A program made the position numbers and the translations under genes. Shown here piece after piece: positions 1 to 11,006 of a stretch of DNA of 64,000 nt. Source of the stretch: Ilex aquifolium (lineage: Eukaryota > Streptophyta > Magnoliopsida > Aquifoliales > Aquifoliaceae); assembly GCA_951799425.1 (NCBI GenBank), contig OX637398.1:2542001-2606000 (forward strand), given 5' to 3'. The notes under the pieces were generated by a model. The model saw nothing but the letters and a program-made list of their open reading frames with translations, did no database searches and was not told the origin of the DNA. How positions within the stretch are numbered: position 1 is the first letter of the stretch; every line of letters begins with the position of its first letter.

Positions 1-1721
1 ACATGTATTTGGTGAATACATAAGCATTCTTATAATTTTCACAATATTAAATTGGTAACCAACAATGATCAAAAAGTAAAAAAAAAAAAATGGTAATCAA
101 CAATTCTCAAGCCAAAAAGGAGATATGATTGGATAGGATTCAAGGGTAAAATATTCAATTTATGTCAAATGTATTAGATGTTTAATAAAAAATTAAAGTT
201 TGTCCATATCTCAATCACATTATAATGCATTATCCAAACCTGGGATTGGATAACACAATTTCCTTTTATTCCCCTGCAAATCCGGCCCATTGGGATTTCA
301 CTGGATTGGTTTGGGATTTATATCCAAGCCAGTCTAGTCCAACCATGAATTGCCAAACACACTCGTAGGGTTTTCTATCCACCTCCATCACTTTCCAACA
401 CACTGCATCCCCCACTAACGGCACCGAAGTTCAAGGCTTATCTCTAGGTTTCTCTCTGTCTCTATCTCTATCTCTATCTCTATCTCTATCTCTCTGTCTT
501 GGCTTATGTTGTATGTTGGTGATTGGTCTGTGTAGAAATTTATAATAGCTTGGTTTGGGTAGTACCAGTGTAGACCATTGTACTCTCTCTCCCAGATTAG
601 ATCTCTCTCTCTATCTATATAAACAAAAAATCATTTTCTTCGACTGTTGATGCTCTTTGTAATGTGGAAGTCATTACCCATACAAAATGAAATTTGTTGT
701 TTTTGTCTCTGTGGATTCGGTGACAATCGTTGAGTTTATTTTTCTTATTTCTTCTGCTTTTTTTGTATGTGTCGTTGTGGATCCAATGTCCATTGTTGAG
801 TCTGAGACTGTCTCCATTTGGATCTGGTACTTCTGGATGTGGATTTGATCTTGTTTAAGTAGATTTGTTCTGCTATGTTCTTCTCTGTCTCAGCAGCTTT
901 CTGTTGTCTCTCCATCTGTCTTTCTCCCTTCTTCGGTCGCTGCTTTGTGTGTGGTATATGTGTCAACTGTTGTGGCCGGATGAATTTGTTTTCCAGATTC
1001 ATCCCATTGCTTACTCAAGCCAATAGTATTTGGAAGATGTATTTTTTAATTTTCTTTATGAAACAGAGCACATGAAGACATCTCCGCTGTCTTATATAGG
1101 TGACTGTAAAGGCAAATATGTTAAATTTGGAAAATAAATAGAATAATATAGGTGACTGTAAAGGCAAATAGCAGGAAATAAAAACCATGGTGTAGATCTA
1201 TTTGAGGTGAATCCAATGCAAGTGAAAAATTTGATGTAATACAAAAAATCAGTTTTTTTTTTTTTTTCCGAATGTTGTTTTATTGAATGAATTGAGAAAA
1301 TTACAAGAATCAAATAGAAAATTTGTTACAAAAACAGAAAAAATCGTTACAGAAAAAAAAAAAAAATCTGTTACAAGAAACAAAACAAAAAACTTCTGTT
1401 ACGGGAAACAAAACAGAATAAATTCTATTACAATCAAACCTAGGCTGCATCTTCAGTAAATGCCCTTCCAAACATGGTATAGGATTGTATTACATTTATT
1501 TACACAAAGGTGCAATGGTCATTTTAGTATGTTTTATCTTCACATGTGAATGAGACCCACAAATCAAATGGTTTCTATCCAAAGATGAGATAGGATTTAA
1601 TACATTACTTTATAATCCTCCAATCCGGACCACTTTGCATTGGGTTGGATTGGGTTTGGATTCAAATCCAATTCAATCTTCCCATGGTAATCCAAACATC
1701 ACCTATATGATTTAGTTTAAT
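1..1721. other. Intergenic, AT-rich
   Basis: No recognisable gene. The stretch holds a TCTATC-type microsatellite (about 461-500), CT-rich leader-like sequence (430-620), and A- or T-runs at 1250-1400. Two stretches (about 240-360 and 1560-1700) share a similar arrangement of GGATTGG and CCAAACA words and may be diverged copies of one MITE, but I could not fix their ends. Short open frames here (for example 875-1075, +) resemble nothing I know. Confidence 0.6.
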
Positions 1722-2024
1722 TTATGCTCCGTTTGGTAGGAATGATGGAAAGTAGGAGTAATACAATTTCTATCATTCAAGGAAAGAAAGTAAGAATGAT
1801 ATACTTTTTTTTTTTGTGTTTGGTAGGATGGATAGAAAATAAAAATAATTAATTTTTTTTTGTGCTTGATAAGATCGAAAAAATGTTTATGTTTTTATTT
1901 TTTTTGATTTTATTTTTTATTTTTTATTTTTTTTAAAATTTTTTTTTAATGTTTTTTTTAAAATATATATACATATACATATTTTATCATTTTATTTATA
2001 TATAAAATTAATGTATACATAATA

Positions 2025-2369
2025 TCTATATAATAATATAGCTAGCATTTTGAATTTTATCCCCATATATTTTTCCCGTTTATTTCTATGACATCACCTA
2101 GTTATATCACAAGTTGAATCATTTAATTTAGACATTGTTAATATACAATAGTATACATATGTTTATATTTTTTTTATTTGAGGTCATGTACTTTGAGAAA
2201 ATTTTGGGGAATTTAAAAAAAAAAAAAAAAATAAATTGTGGAATTTATTTTAAATTATGTAATTAAATAAAACGAAGGAAAAAAATTTGATATTTGATAT
2301 AGTAGGGTCGATTTTTTATGCGCTTAAATTTTATGTTACATCGTGCCTTCAGGTACGGGTTGTGGCTAG
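2025..2369 (+). mobile_element. Small non-autonomous Helitron (copy G)
   Basis: It begins TCTATATAATAATATA directly after an A and ends in CTAG directly before a T, as Helitrons do when they insert between A and T. A hairpin (CGTGCC-TTCA-GGTACG, one mismatch) lies 8 bases before the CTAG. Ends and interior words resemble the copy at 33234-33604, including TTTTATCCCC near the start and ATCGTGCCTTCAGG near the end. No Rep/helicase frame is present. Confidence 0.8.
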
Positions 2370-2377
2370 TATGTATA
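2364..2377. repeat. Target-site duplication, left copy
   Basis: The 14-mer GGCTAGTATGTATA occurs here and again at 2521-2534, exactly flanking the 5S rRNA insert. Its first six bases are the last six of the Helitron, so the 5S copy landed on the Helitron's 3' border after the Helitron was in place. Confidence 0.85.
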
Positions 2378-2401
2378 TTTTTTTTTTTAAAAAAAAAAAA
2401 T

Positions 2402-2520
2402 GGGGTGCAACATGAGGACTTCCCAGGGGGTCACCCATCCTAGTACTACTCTCGCCCAAGCACGCTTAACTGCGGAGTTCTGATGGAATCTAGTGCATTA
2501 GTGCTGGTATGATCGCACCC
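2402..2520 (-). pseudogene. 5S rRNA retropseudogene with oligo(T)/poly(A) tail
   Basis: On the minus strand this is a full-length 119-nt plant 5S rRNA starting GGGTGCGATCATACCAG. The internal promoter words (AGCGTGCTTGG and GGATGGGTGACC) are intact. From memory of the plant consensus it carries about five changes, mostly C-to-T or G-to-A, fitting decay of methylated DNA. After the 3' end, still on the minus strand, come one A, twelve T (like Pol III run-off) and eleven A, then the 14-bp target duplication. It is solitary, not part of a 5S array. The structure indicates reverse transcription of a 5S transcript, presumably by a LINE. An alternative is a 5S-derived SINE or Cassandra TRIM, but nothing beyond 5S plus the tail is present. 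Confidence 0.9.
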
Positions 2521-2534
2521 GGCTAGTATGTATA
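2521..2534. repeat. Target-site duplication, right copy
   Basis: Second copy of the 14-mer at 2364-2377. It begins immediately at the 5' end of the 5S sequence. Confidence 0.85.
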
Positions 2535-2695
2535 TATATCAAATGTTATATAGATAAATAAGATATATTTCAACACAAATAATTAACTTTTCATCCATTT
2601 TCCTTCTTATTTTCCTTTCTTACAAAACATGATGTTTTGTCTATCTTTGCAACTTTCTATCCTTCCATTTTTTCATCATACCAAACGGAGCATTA

Positions 2696-4452
2696 GTATG
2701 TTACTGGTAAGATTTTTTGATGTTTTGTTTATTTTTTGGTGTGAAGGGTATTTGATCATTTCAATAATTATTGAAAATGAATAGTATTCATAATCTGTGG
2801 GCCATAAACTTGGTCAAGGAATATTGTTAGAATTTTATTTGGAGTCTTAGGTGGTTTACAATATTCCTAGTCAAATATTTTTAGTTTCTATATTTTGAAG
2901 TAAGAGTGTCTTTTACGTATAAATATTTTTTATAATCCCATTAATTCAAAGACTTCATGGGAATTTTTGTTGTGATTGTGCGATGTTTCCTCACCCTTTT
3001 GAGCGTTCTTCCTATTAGCTTCTATCTCTTTCTTCCAAGAATCTGCACTTTCATTCTTTAATATACCTCTAAACTAACCTGAACAAGCATTCCTCCAAGG
3101 ATATAGATATATTACAAAATCCAAGCATTCTCTTCCCACGTGTAAAACCTCCAAGTACTTCCCACGTGTTACTGTTCATAATGTAGGAACAGCTCCCTGA
3201 ACAACCAACCCAAATAACCTTTACTTCTAACTACCAGGCCTTAACCATCCCCAACCTCTTTCATTCGTTTTGGTCCTCGAATCAGCATTTATAAACCTAG
3301 AAAGCTTGCTGTATAGATTTCATAATACCTTACTCCCGCTGCTCAGCATCCATTTCACACATGACATGTTGAGAATTATTGTCAAAACACCATAGCCACT
3401 TCAAATATCTGAAATTCTATAACTGGAATACTTTCATTAAAGTTTACCACTCAATGCTAATAAAATTGAAGTGAATAATTTCTTTGTGCTAGAGTGGGGG
3501 TTTATATGTTTGAAGGACAATAGGGGCCAGTTGTAGGAATAAAAAGGTTCTTCAACGTAAGAATTTTGCTCATATATCAAGTCATCTGCAGTGCACCTTC
3601 CATCCTAGGATATTGTTTCATGAAGGAACCATCTCACCAAAACATATTGCCTGGTGGAGCCCTACGCGGGGTGCAGAGAGCAGTTTCCTGGATCTCCTAT
3701 TAGGCATTAGAACAATTTTTTAATAAAAGATATTGGCAAGAAAAGGATATATGTGAACCAAACTACCTCAAATGCTAATAGGCCCAAAAGAGTTGGATAG
3801 GCAAATCCACATATTCCCTTAATAGGATAAAATTGATTGTCTAGACATTCACAGGTTTTCCCTTTATAGGATAATACTGATTCTATTTGTAAAAACGATG
3901 TAAACAGAAGTCGTGAAAAGTTTAATCTCTGCATGTAATGAAGTTCTTTGATTTTTTTTCCATCGCAAAGTAAATTTTACACCACCATGCAAACTTGATT
4001 TTAAAGTTCCTCTCAAGATGCTTCCTGGGTTTAGCTAGTAAAGCTCTGTGAAGGTTGTACTGCATAGCAGGGTTCAACTCTCCATCTTACATCAAACACA
4101 TTCTAAACCTATATCTGGGTTTGCCTTTTTAGTTTTGAGGCCAAAAAGTCCTTTTAACATCTCTACAAACTGTGCCAACTCTACTAGGCGTATATGAACT
4201 CTTTTGTTGTTCTTACTTTTTGCATTGGGTATTCGGATGACCAATGATTTTGTTGACTGTGGTTGGGTTAGTCAGCTCAAAGCTTCTATTCTCATCGTCG
4301 ATTTAAAAACTGAGCACAATAACCATATATTCTTCAACATTAAAAGAAGGCATATATGTTAAATTTGAGCAAAATTAATTTCTTTTGTTTCTTATGCAGT
4401 CTTTTCTCGGGAAATTCATAACAACTTATGTTTTTTCTTTCTGGTTGGGCAG
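2696..4452. other. Intergenic, no gene recognised
   Basis: AT-rich sequence without a convincing coding frame. Two G-box cores (CACGTG, preceded by TTCC) lie about 30 bp apart in 3130-3170. The last part (about 4300-4452) ends in a T-rich tract and GGGCAG, an apparent splice acceptor for the exon fragment that follows. I found no earlier exons of that protease gene here. Confidence 0.5.
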
Positions 4453-4575
4453 GTTAGGAGTAAAGCAGAGTTGTATAAAGCATTAGATGACTATAGTATA
4501 GGGGATAAAGTTGTCCTAAAGATCCAGAGGGGCAATGAGAGCTTGGAGCTGCCTATAATGCTAGAGGAAAAGTAG
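4453..4575 (+). pseudogene. Orphan last exon of a DEG8-like protease
   Basis: An open frame of 40 codons runs from a T-rich splice acceptor (GGGCAG just before 4453) to TAG. Its residues (SKAELYKALDDYSIGDKV, then LKIQRG and LEEK) match what I recall of the C-terminal end of the second-PDZ/linker region of chloroplast lumen DegP8-type serine proteases, where the gene's last exon encodes this segment. The stop falls right after LEEK, slightly earlier than in the family as I remember it. No catalytic His-Asp-Ser exons are visible within 4 kb upstream, so this is most likely a duplicated or transposed exon, not a working gene. The frame is intact, so it is fairly recent or constrained. Confidence 0.65.
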
Positions 4576-5346
4576 TCATGACAATGGGTAATGTTTACCT
4601 ATTCCTGCAAGATAGCCATTCAGGTAAAATTCCATTTGATTTCTTGTAGCTTCCCAACTTGTATAACACTATTACCTACCCCAAAAACAAAACCAAAAAA
4701 AAAAAATGTGTAACACTATTAAAAGAAAAGGAAAGAGTAAAACATAAAAAATAACTCTTGCCATGCTTTGAAGTTGGGGGCAAGATGTAGAAAAGGGTTT
4801 TACTAAAATGTTACTCAGATGTTTAGAAGCATTGGGGCTCTGCTTCAGAATCTCTCTGAAAAAGTTTTTCCTAGTGAAGATGTAATCTGATACTTATTTC
4901 TAAGCCTTTGCCGTAGTCATTCATAGACATAATTATGTTCAGAGAAGGATTTTGTTATTGATCTGCATGTTAAGGCTGCCATACTAGTTTTTGGAGATTT
5001 TTATTTAAAAGTTTTCTGTAGCTATCCCATGTTATTCCCAACTGATTCCATATTCACGAGGGCAATATAAATATGTATAAGTTGGACGAGTCAGAAAGAT
5101 TTGTGCAGTCGGAAATGTTATAGTACAGTGTCGCTTTCATAGGACAATGAAAATATATGCTTGTAGCTGTATCCATTCAAAGACAGATTCGAAAATATGC
5201 TTGTAGCTGTATCCATTCAAAGACAGATTGGAATCATACGTCTTCTCCATGAAAACTGTTAATCATAGTCCGTGAATTGAATTTGAATTATATCATGGCA
5301 GGAGAAAAAGAACTACTGTTGGATCTAGGGGGACTATAATTATTAG
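4576..5346. other. Intergenic with a short tandem duplication
   Basis: No gene seen. A unit of about 41 bp (GAAAATATATGCTTGTAGCT and following) is present twice in tandem at 5149-5190 and 5191-5230, differing by a 2-base indel and the last base. Confidence 0.6.
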
Positions 5347-5517
5347 AATATCAAGTATAACCGATTAGATTGGTTGGAAAGAATTATTCGGCAGATTGGA
5401 TTAGAGGCACATCAAAATTCTGCTCATATTCCGATTACTAGTGATCTTCACAAGGAACTGCCAGAATTTCTGAAACCCATTGCTTTGTTCTTGGGCTTTA
5501 CAAGAAAGTCTGGGTAA
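5347..5517 (+). other. Exon-like open frame, unknown protein
   Basis: An open frame of about 56 codons follows a TTATTAG acceptor-like site and ends either at TAA (5515-5517) or at a good donor (GG/GTAAGA at 5513-5514). Its residues look protein-like, for example LDWLERIIRQIGLEAHQNS and ELPEFLKPIALFLG, and suggest an amphipathic helical segment. I do not recognise the family. It may be one exon of a gene fragment moved here with the DEG8-like exon 0.8 kb upstream, or a chance frame. Confidence 0.3.
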
Positions 5518-6373
5518 GAAAGGCCAGCCAACAGGTGTACCAACTTTCTTCTCTCCTGTGCTGGTTTGAATAAAAAAGCGTATATATGGGGTTTTTCATT
5601 GTATATAGACTAGTGGCTAAAGTATTCTTTCATTGTTTCTGCAGTCAGACTAGAATTTTCCAGGACAGAACCCTAACTCCAATCCTTGAATACACAAACC
5701 CTAAAACCCTAACCTCCTACCAAATATATATATATATATATTAGTGTGTGAAATCTTATTGGAGGGCATGGAAAAAATGCAGTGGTAGACTTGATAGATG
5801 TGGTGATGATGGTAGGAGACACCAGGCAACCGCGGTTTCATATTGCAAAATGAAGCACCAAAGGGACATGGGGTTTTACATTTATTGCCAAAGGCCTCTA
5901 GCTATTACCATTCAAGACTATACAAAATCAGCTCCATTTAGTTAATTGTATTTTTCTGGATCCACCTTCATACGATAAATCTTTTTCATCTTCAACATAC
6001 GAGACTTCTAGCTCTTATCATACGCCTTCCTATCCTTCCATAACATTTCCACCTTTAGAATGGATCAAGAAGATGTTCAATAAATAGAATTTTTGGTGGT
6101 TAAGGGAATAAATTTCTCTTTTTCATCGAGTAGGAAAGGGACGGCAAAGTTGTTCAACTGATCCTTATGTTTCTTTATACCTCACTGACTAGTATATTTC
6201 AAACTTGTTCAGGTCTCGCCTGAACCTTTTTTCTCGATTTTTCTTCTTAGCTTAATGTCTAATACCCCGACTTGAAAAAGACGTTATCCATTCAATTACC
6301 CATCCATGTAGTAGAGTAATTATCTCCTGTGAGATTCACTTATTCACATGTTGTATTATTATTACATAGTTGA
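5518..6373. other. Intergenic, no gene recognised
   Basis: AT-rich. Two telomere-like ACCCTAA words lie at about 5694-5715, followed by a (TA)n run. The short open frame at 5748-5945 (+) matches nothing I know. Confidence 0.5.
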
Positions 6374-6553
6374 GCAATGTTATTGGGACCTAATTTACTG
6401 ACATAATTTGTTAACCTAATTCAATGTGACATTTGGATTGACTGTAAGTCCCATCAAACATTGAAATTTGATGTTGATCCAATGATTCCTATAAAGTCAC
6501 ATTATTATGTCAACAAATTAGGTTAAATTTTTAGGTCCAAATAGTATTACTCT
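6374..6553. repeat. MITE, GGACCTAA family, copy 1
   Basis: The two ends are inverted: the left reads GAGCAATGTTATTGGGACCT and the right, on the other strand, reads GAGTAATACTATTTGGACCT. Related copies lie at 59522-59690 and, as one end only, at 11833-11900. About 180 bp long with no coding frame. The target duplication is unclear. Confidence 0.65.
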
Positions 6554-6710
6554 AAATAGTTATATCATGTCAACAAAATGACGTAGTGGAATTGTTACCC
6601 CCAATATTTTTTTGTTTAACAGGTACTATCAGGTCTGAAAGTACGCTAGGGTTTAAGTCTAGTTAGGACGTTGGAGAACAAGACTGGTTTGCATACCAAT
6701 ATGTAGTGGA

Positions 6711-7236
6711 CTCGTTTGGTTGTCGTATTAGAAATGAATGGATTATATAAAATAATCCAGTCTAATACAATATAGCAGGACAAAAGACAAAATTAAATAA
6801 GGTATTAGAATAATACGTAATTTTATCTAGTGTTTGATAATGTACAACATAAACGTTAGATAATAGTTATTTAAATCAATCGGTTGTTTGGTTATAAAAT
6901 TATTTCATCGTATTAATGTTGAATTAATAAAAATACATTTAATTAATGTTTGTTACATTAATGACAACTTAATTTTATCTGTTAGAGGGTTATAATAGTA
7001 ACTGTGTAGAATAATTTGTTTGAGTTAGATTATAATTCCACATATCTTGGTTGTATTAAAATATTTTCATAATACAGGTCTATCATATAAAAAATATACG
7101 ATAAGTATATAATTAATATACGTTTTTGAAATTAATACGGTATCGAATTTACTTATCAAACAAAGTATTAGATCCGATTAAAAAAAAAATAGTATAATAT
7201 AATATTTAATTCATCATAATACGTCTACCAAACGAG
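6711..7236. repeat. MITE with CTCGTTTGG inverted ends
   Basis: The left end reads CTCGTTTGGTTGTCGTATTA and the right end on the opposite strand reads CTCGTTTGGTAGACGTATTA, 18 of 20 bases alike. AATATGTA occurs a few bases outside both ends, which would fit an 8-bp duplication if the true ends lie slightly outside the paired part. AT-rich interior, no transposase. Confidence 0.6.
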
Positions 7237-7325
7237 CTTAATATGTACAAACTACGTATTCAGAAAAAAAAAAAAAGACTTCTAGCCCAAACGCCTCTAT
7301 TCATGTGTGTGTCTATATGTGTTTG

Positions 7326-8430
7326 TATATATATAAAATAAAGTATAACATAAAAAATAATTTTTATTTTTCATGATTGAGATCATTTTAAATTTTATTT
7401 TAAAGTTAATTAGACGACTAATATTAAATTTCCAAATTTAATAAAGAAAATAAATCCTTTAAATGTGTGCTTGAGATAATTTTTGTGCTTCTAAAACTTA
7501 TGATTTCTCATAAGCACTTAAAAAAAAATTAGTTTTTAAAATAATTTATTTTATTTACTTTCAAATAAGTCAAAAATAATTTTATCACTTAAATAAGTAA
7601 AAAAAAAATAATTTTTACTTCTTTAAAATCACTTATCTACAAAATACTTTATCCATGTCGCCACCACCCCACCACCCCAACCACCATCACCACTATTGTA
7701 GTCGTCACCCCACCACCACCTTTGTCACAACCACCATCATCACCATCACTATTATCGATTGCTACCATCACCGCCCATCGTCACTACTCACTTCTATCAT
7801 CATCTAATTTTTATATTTATTACTACTACTACCATCATCCTACCATCACAATCGCCCACTGCCACCACCCATCGCTACAACCCACCACCATCAGCACTCA
7901 TTGTCACCCACCCTCACGACACCTCCCACCACCATCAGCACTCATTGTCACCCACCCTCACGACATCTTCCACCACCACCCGCCATCGTCCATCACTGCC
8001 GTCACCCACGCTCACCACACGTATTACCACCACGCCATTCGCCACCACCAACAATCACCTTTGCCCACAAGTACCCGTCATCACCCATCACCACCACAAC
8101 TACTGTCGTCACCCCACGACCACCACCACTATCGTCGTCGCCTACCACCACCCACACTCACCACCATCACCACCACCGTCCACCACCATCACCGTTGTTA
8201 CTCACGACTGCCACCACAATCACCGTTACCACTCACGACTGTTACAACCACCATGGTTGTTGCCACCTTTCACCACCACTATCAATACTCGTCCACATTA
8301 CAATTGGTTCTTAAATTAATTTTTCTCTTCTCTATATTTGTGATTTGATTTTGGGTATAAAAAATACAAATATGTTTATGATTAACAATTTTTTTATTAC
8401 TCCGTGTCGTCATGCACGGACAATAACTAG
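7326..8430 (+). mobile_element. Large Helitron with triplet-repeat array (copy F)
   Basis: The 3' end is Helitron-like: a hairpin-forming CCGTG...CACGG segment, then ACAATAACTAG (ending at 8430) before a T. The 5' part (about 7330-7480) matches the 5' parts of the copies at 35473-36193 and 36194-36823, sharing GAGATC...TTTAAATTTTATTTTAAAG and the following AACGGCTAATATT-like word. The first TC is mutated, so the start is approximate. Its middle is a long imperfect (CAC/CAT/CCA)n array. Confidence 0.65.
7645..8285. repeat. Imperfect CAC/CCA/CAT triplet array
   Basis: About 640 bp of C-rich triplets on the + strand (CACCACCACC, CATCACC, CGTCACC). The period of three keeps several frames open, giving false His/Pro/Ser/Thr-rich proteins of up to 208 residues. 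It contains a short internal duplication of a CACCCACCCTCACGACA-type segment (about 7906-7965). It lies inside the Helitron in the same orientation as in the other copies. Confidence 0.85.
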
Positions 8431-10770
8431 TATATTGATATATAACGACACATAATCTATTCTTAAGGGGGATGAGGACCATTAAAAGATTTAGTGGAGA
8501 TCAAATTAAGATATTAGACTTGGTAAGAACTATGTTTTGTTCGTAGCACCAAAACCTTGTCTTTTTAATAAATGAAACTCTGATATCTTTATGAAACTGA
8601 AACGGTGACAGCTTGTCATTTGGGCTGAAAATGAACGAAAACTCTCGGAAATGCATACATATAAAGCACAATGACTTGGATGTCGAAGTTTTCGTTTGAT
8701 TTTCTCAGAAGCTAAGCCAAAAAAAGAATTTCTCAAAGCACACTAAAGTAATACAAGTTTTTTTCACCCCAAAGAAAGTATTTTTGAGCCGAACAAAGTA
8801 GTAGTAATAAGTTGTGTTTTATAAAATCTTTGAACACATAAATATGGTGTCCTGCTATAATGCTATTGCAACATCTCAAGACTCACACACATATGAAAGT
8901 TCAAAGCAAGCAATTACTCAAATGCTATCAATAAGTACATAAAAATAATCAAGGTTCGACTTATTAAGCATAAGCCATCTATAGTAGCCATGGATTATTA
9001 TATATATGAATATGTATATGTATACAAGATGTGTTCACAATTATTGGCTTATTACAATTGCTAAGCCACCATCACCCAATCTATTATTTGATGCCTATTT
9101 TATTTTATCCAGGAAAGTGATTGATGCGTTGGAACGTACGTTAAGGCGATTGCAATAATTAGAGTGCTTCCAATTACGTGATAGCTGAGCTCTTAAACTA
9201 CGAGTAAATATTTGGTGTAACGATTACACCACGTCATCATGCTGATATGGTGTAACTATCCAATAATAAGATAACAAATGAGCAAATGGATTCTACATGG
9301 ATAATTATTGCATGACATGAATGAATAATTATTTAATACAGTAACTACACATTCTCATAAAGTTACGTCAAAACTTCTACAAAGTCATGGTTTTCTTCAT
9401 ATGAATGAGTGTGTGATGTGTTATGGTTCATTTGATGCAGCTTACATAAGCGTGATTTGGTTCATCTAAATTGCTTAATATATTATTTTTTTTGTTTTGA
9501 TTTGGGTAATATTTTTATGTTTAAGGGTGGGTCAGTGTATGAACTAATTGGTGTGATTAGACGACAAATTAGTGACTAGTGAGCAGAAGTTTCTCATATT
9601 CAATCACTAAATGCTAGGAAACTCTAATTGCTTTTCAAAGAATGTCCAAACAATGACGATAGAAGCTCTTTCCGGAAGAGCTTAAATGGACTGAAAGTGT
9701 TTTGTCATACATAGGGTAAACATCAATCAGAATTGTGACTAATTACTACCTTTGCAAAGGATGATGTTTTTCTCAAGAGTTTTTTAACTAATCTATAATA
9801 ATACTAAGCAACTGCCTTCTGCGTGACATAGATAACCATGATACCATATCATCATTAATACGTCGTATCACTATTATATTAAAATTTTTTCGTTGATGTG
9901 GGCTACTATACTTACCAAAACCCTCCTTTTCCCCTCCCTTATCAAGTCGTAAAGGAAAACATCAATGCATACCTAATTATATCTAGCAAGGCAACTCCAA
10001 CAAGATAGCATCATCTTCAAATATAGATATAATAATTATCATCATTGATTAGTATGATTAATATCATTTTCATGCTTATGAAAGCATTTGTCTCCAAGAT
10101 CCCATCGATTCGGTTCAAATTTTTTTTTTTTATTGCTGACGTTAATTGGTTAATTTTCTTAACCGCTTTTAACCCTCAAGCCAATCAACTTATCTGGTAG
10201 AACATTTTATTGATGGGCCACTTCCTATTAAGGGGTCCCAAGTAAATCAGACCATCAAAGTGCACTATTTAAAATAAACATTTTAAATTGGAGAATGACC
10301 GTATACTTTTATAGTTGTCAAGCTCAAGTTCAATTTTTCTATTGTCTTTTGCTTCCCAAGCCTAAAGACACTACAAAGGAATCTTGAAGTTCACAAGCAA
10401 ACTGATATTACCCCAGGCCACTATTTTAGTAGTTGAATACAAATTCCAATCTATTTCATAGATATGCATCTTTTCTTTAATCACAAACCACATAAAAAAC
10501 AAGTTACTCTTTTTTTTTAATTCCGAAAATTTAGGATGAGAACCCAAGCTTGATAGATATCTAAGAGTTTTTATTAGCTAGAGATATGTACACTGGTGGC
10601 CTTACTCGGCTCTTACAATAAGATAAGGTTTGAATAGTAACTTAATATCCTAGCAACTAAGTTTAATAATATGATTGATCGATTAAATTAAGGCAAGTTG
10701 CTTTCAAAAACAATCACAAGTCCCACAAATAAATAGACACGTTACCAAGGCGCGAAATTTACCTTTTTTT
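8431..10770. other. Intergenic, no gene recognised
   Basis: AT-rich. The open frame 8530-8736 (-) is not recognisable. A stretch at about 9190-9330 shares words with 50560-50680 and may be a low-copy repeat. Confidence 0.5.
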
Positions 10771-10930
10771 TGGTTTAACGGTCAAGGGTGTCTGAGTCAG
10801 CAAACTATCCACGCTGAGATTAGGGTATAATCTCTCTTGGCCCGACCTTAAAAAATTGACAAGATTCAAATTCAGGACATCTGAATTTACAGTTCGTCTC
10901 TATTACTACTTGAGCTACCGTTGGAGTTGA
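10771..10930 (-). repeat. tRNA-derived SINE, copy 1
   Basis: On the minus strand it starts near GGTAGCTCAAGTAGTAATAG (A-box-like), has a TTTGAATC B-box-like word about 40 bp on, and ends in an A-rich tail (AACCAAAAAAAA). It shares this layout and many words with copies at about 11993, 13609, 39398, 48420, 49489 and 52617. Confidence 0.65.
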
Positions 10931-10968
10931 AATTTACCTCCATCATCCTGTCCCTATTCTAGCATATT

Positions 10969-11006
10969 CCCCCACCCCACCCCTGCCCCACCTTACCCCC
11001 ACCCTT
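10969..11006 (-). other. C-tract / G-quadruplex candidate
   Basis: The + strand has at least four separated runs of four or five C (CCCCCACCCCACCCCTGCCC and following). The minus strand could form a G-quadruplex. No gene starts nearby, so a role is unknown. Confidence 0.5.

Larger units (their letters stand above)
1725..2692. mobile_element. Tourist/PIF-Harbinger-like element with nested insertions
   Basis: The ends are inverted repeats: the left end starts TGCTCCGTTTGGTA and the right end reads the same 14 bases on the other strand, with weaker similarity further in. The element is flanked by TTA on both sides (1722-1724 and 2693-2695), the 3-bp target duplication typical of PIF/Harbinger elements. 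No transposase frame is visible, so it is non-autonomous. A Helitron (2025-2369) and a 5S rRNA copy (2402-2520) sit inside it. A three-base duplication alone is weak; the matching 14-bp inverted ends carry the call. Confidence 0.72.

Noticed and set aside
2402-2520. Functional 5S rRNA gene or Cassandra TRIM
   Set aside because: It is a single copy with a poly(A) tail, target duplication and base changes, and no LTR around it.
7722-8348. 208-residue His/Pro/Ser-rich open frame and its two overlapping sister frames
   Set aside because: They follow the CAC/CCA triplet array of a Helitron. Three frames are open at once and none has non-repetitive sequence.
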